This document shows, in pieces, positions 5,657 to 5,703 of a stretch of 5,703 nucleotides of DNA. The position numbers were made by a program, and so were the translations under genes. Numbering within the stretch: the stretch's first letter is position 1; each line of letters starts with the position of its first letter. This DNA is from Methanobacteriaceae archaeon UBA349 (GTDB lineage: Archaea; Methanobacteriota; Methanobacteria; Methanobacteriales; Methanobacteriaceae): positions 1-5,703 of the forward strand of contig DAWK01000044.1 in the NCBI GenBank assembly GCA_002509745.1, in the 5' to 3' direction. The notes beneath the pieces are model-generated. The model ran no database searches. It worked only from the letters and a program-made list of their open reading frames with translations, and was not told the DNA's origin.

Positions 5657-5678
5657 TATTTATTATCTATTTATTATC
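5657..5678. repeat. Perfect 11-bp tandem duplication
   Basis: TATTTATTATC is repeated exactly twice (5657-5667 and 5668-5678) in the spacer after the hexuloisomerase gene. No gene is recognisable from here to the right edge. Confidence 0.45.
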
Positions 5679-5703
5679 TTAATTTAAAAATAGAAGACGA
5701 GGA

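Overview
The window looks like the chromosome of a methanogenic archaeon, most likely a member of the Methanobacteriales such as Methanobacterium. The signs are a class I (archaeal-type) lysyl-tRNA synthetase, a PfkB kinase that closely resembles Methanocaldococcus MJ0406, a 6-phospho-3-hexuloisomerase resembling MJ1247, a short-form ThiC, GGTGA ribosome-binding sites, two TTG starts, oligo-T stretches after genes and very AT-rich spacers. The taxon is inferred from recalled family members, not from a search.

Layout, left to right. Bases 1-656 (minus) hold the first 218 codons of lysS, which runs off the left edge. Bases 657-1035 are an AT-rich spacer with a perfect 16-bp tandem duplication that doubles a TATA-like box upstream of lysS. 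Bases 1036-2337 (minus) encode a ThiC-family radical SAM protein. Bases 2338-2751 are a complex upstream region for it, with a strong TATA box, a 15-bp tandem repeat and inverted repeats. Bases 2752-3660 (minus) encode the nucleoside-kinase-like protein, whose start is best placed at an internal TTG. Bases 3709-3899 contain a possible plus-strand micro-gene for a 26-residue single-pass membrane peptide. Bases 3900-4763 (minus) encode a transcription regulator that joins a LysR/ModE-like winged helix to a periplasmic-binding-protein-like sensor domain. Bases 4764-5024 are a divergent promoter region with a 12-bp perfect palindrome. Bases 5025-5609 (plus) encode the hexuloisomerase. The right end is AT-rich with an 11-bp tandem repeat.

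The metabolic genes share a loose theme of ribose phosphate and nucleotide supply. The hexuloisomerase, with a hexulose-phosphate synthase not in this window, interconverts fructose 6-phosphate and ribulose 5-phosphate. The kinase would phosphorylate nucleosides. ThiC consumes the purine intermediate aminoimidazole ribotide. The regulator is divergent from the hexuloisomerase gene and is a natural candidate to control it.

Most of the window is ordinary methanogen housekeeping. The items most worth a second look are the altered substrate loop of the ThiC-family protein, the possible membrane micro-protein, the regulator with its untyped ligand domain, and the repeated short tandem duplications in the spacers.
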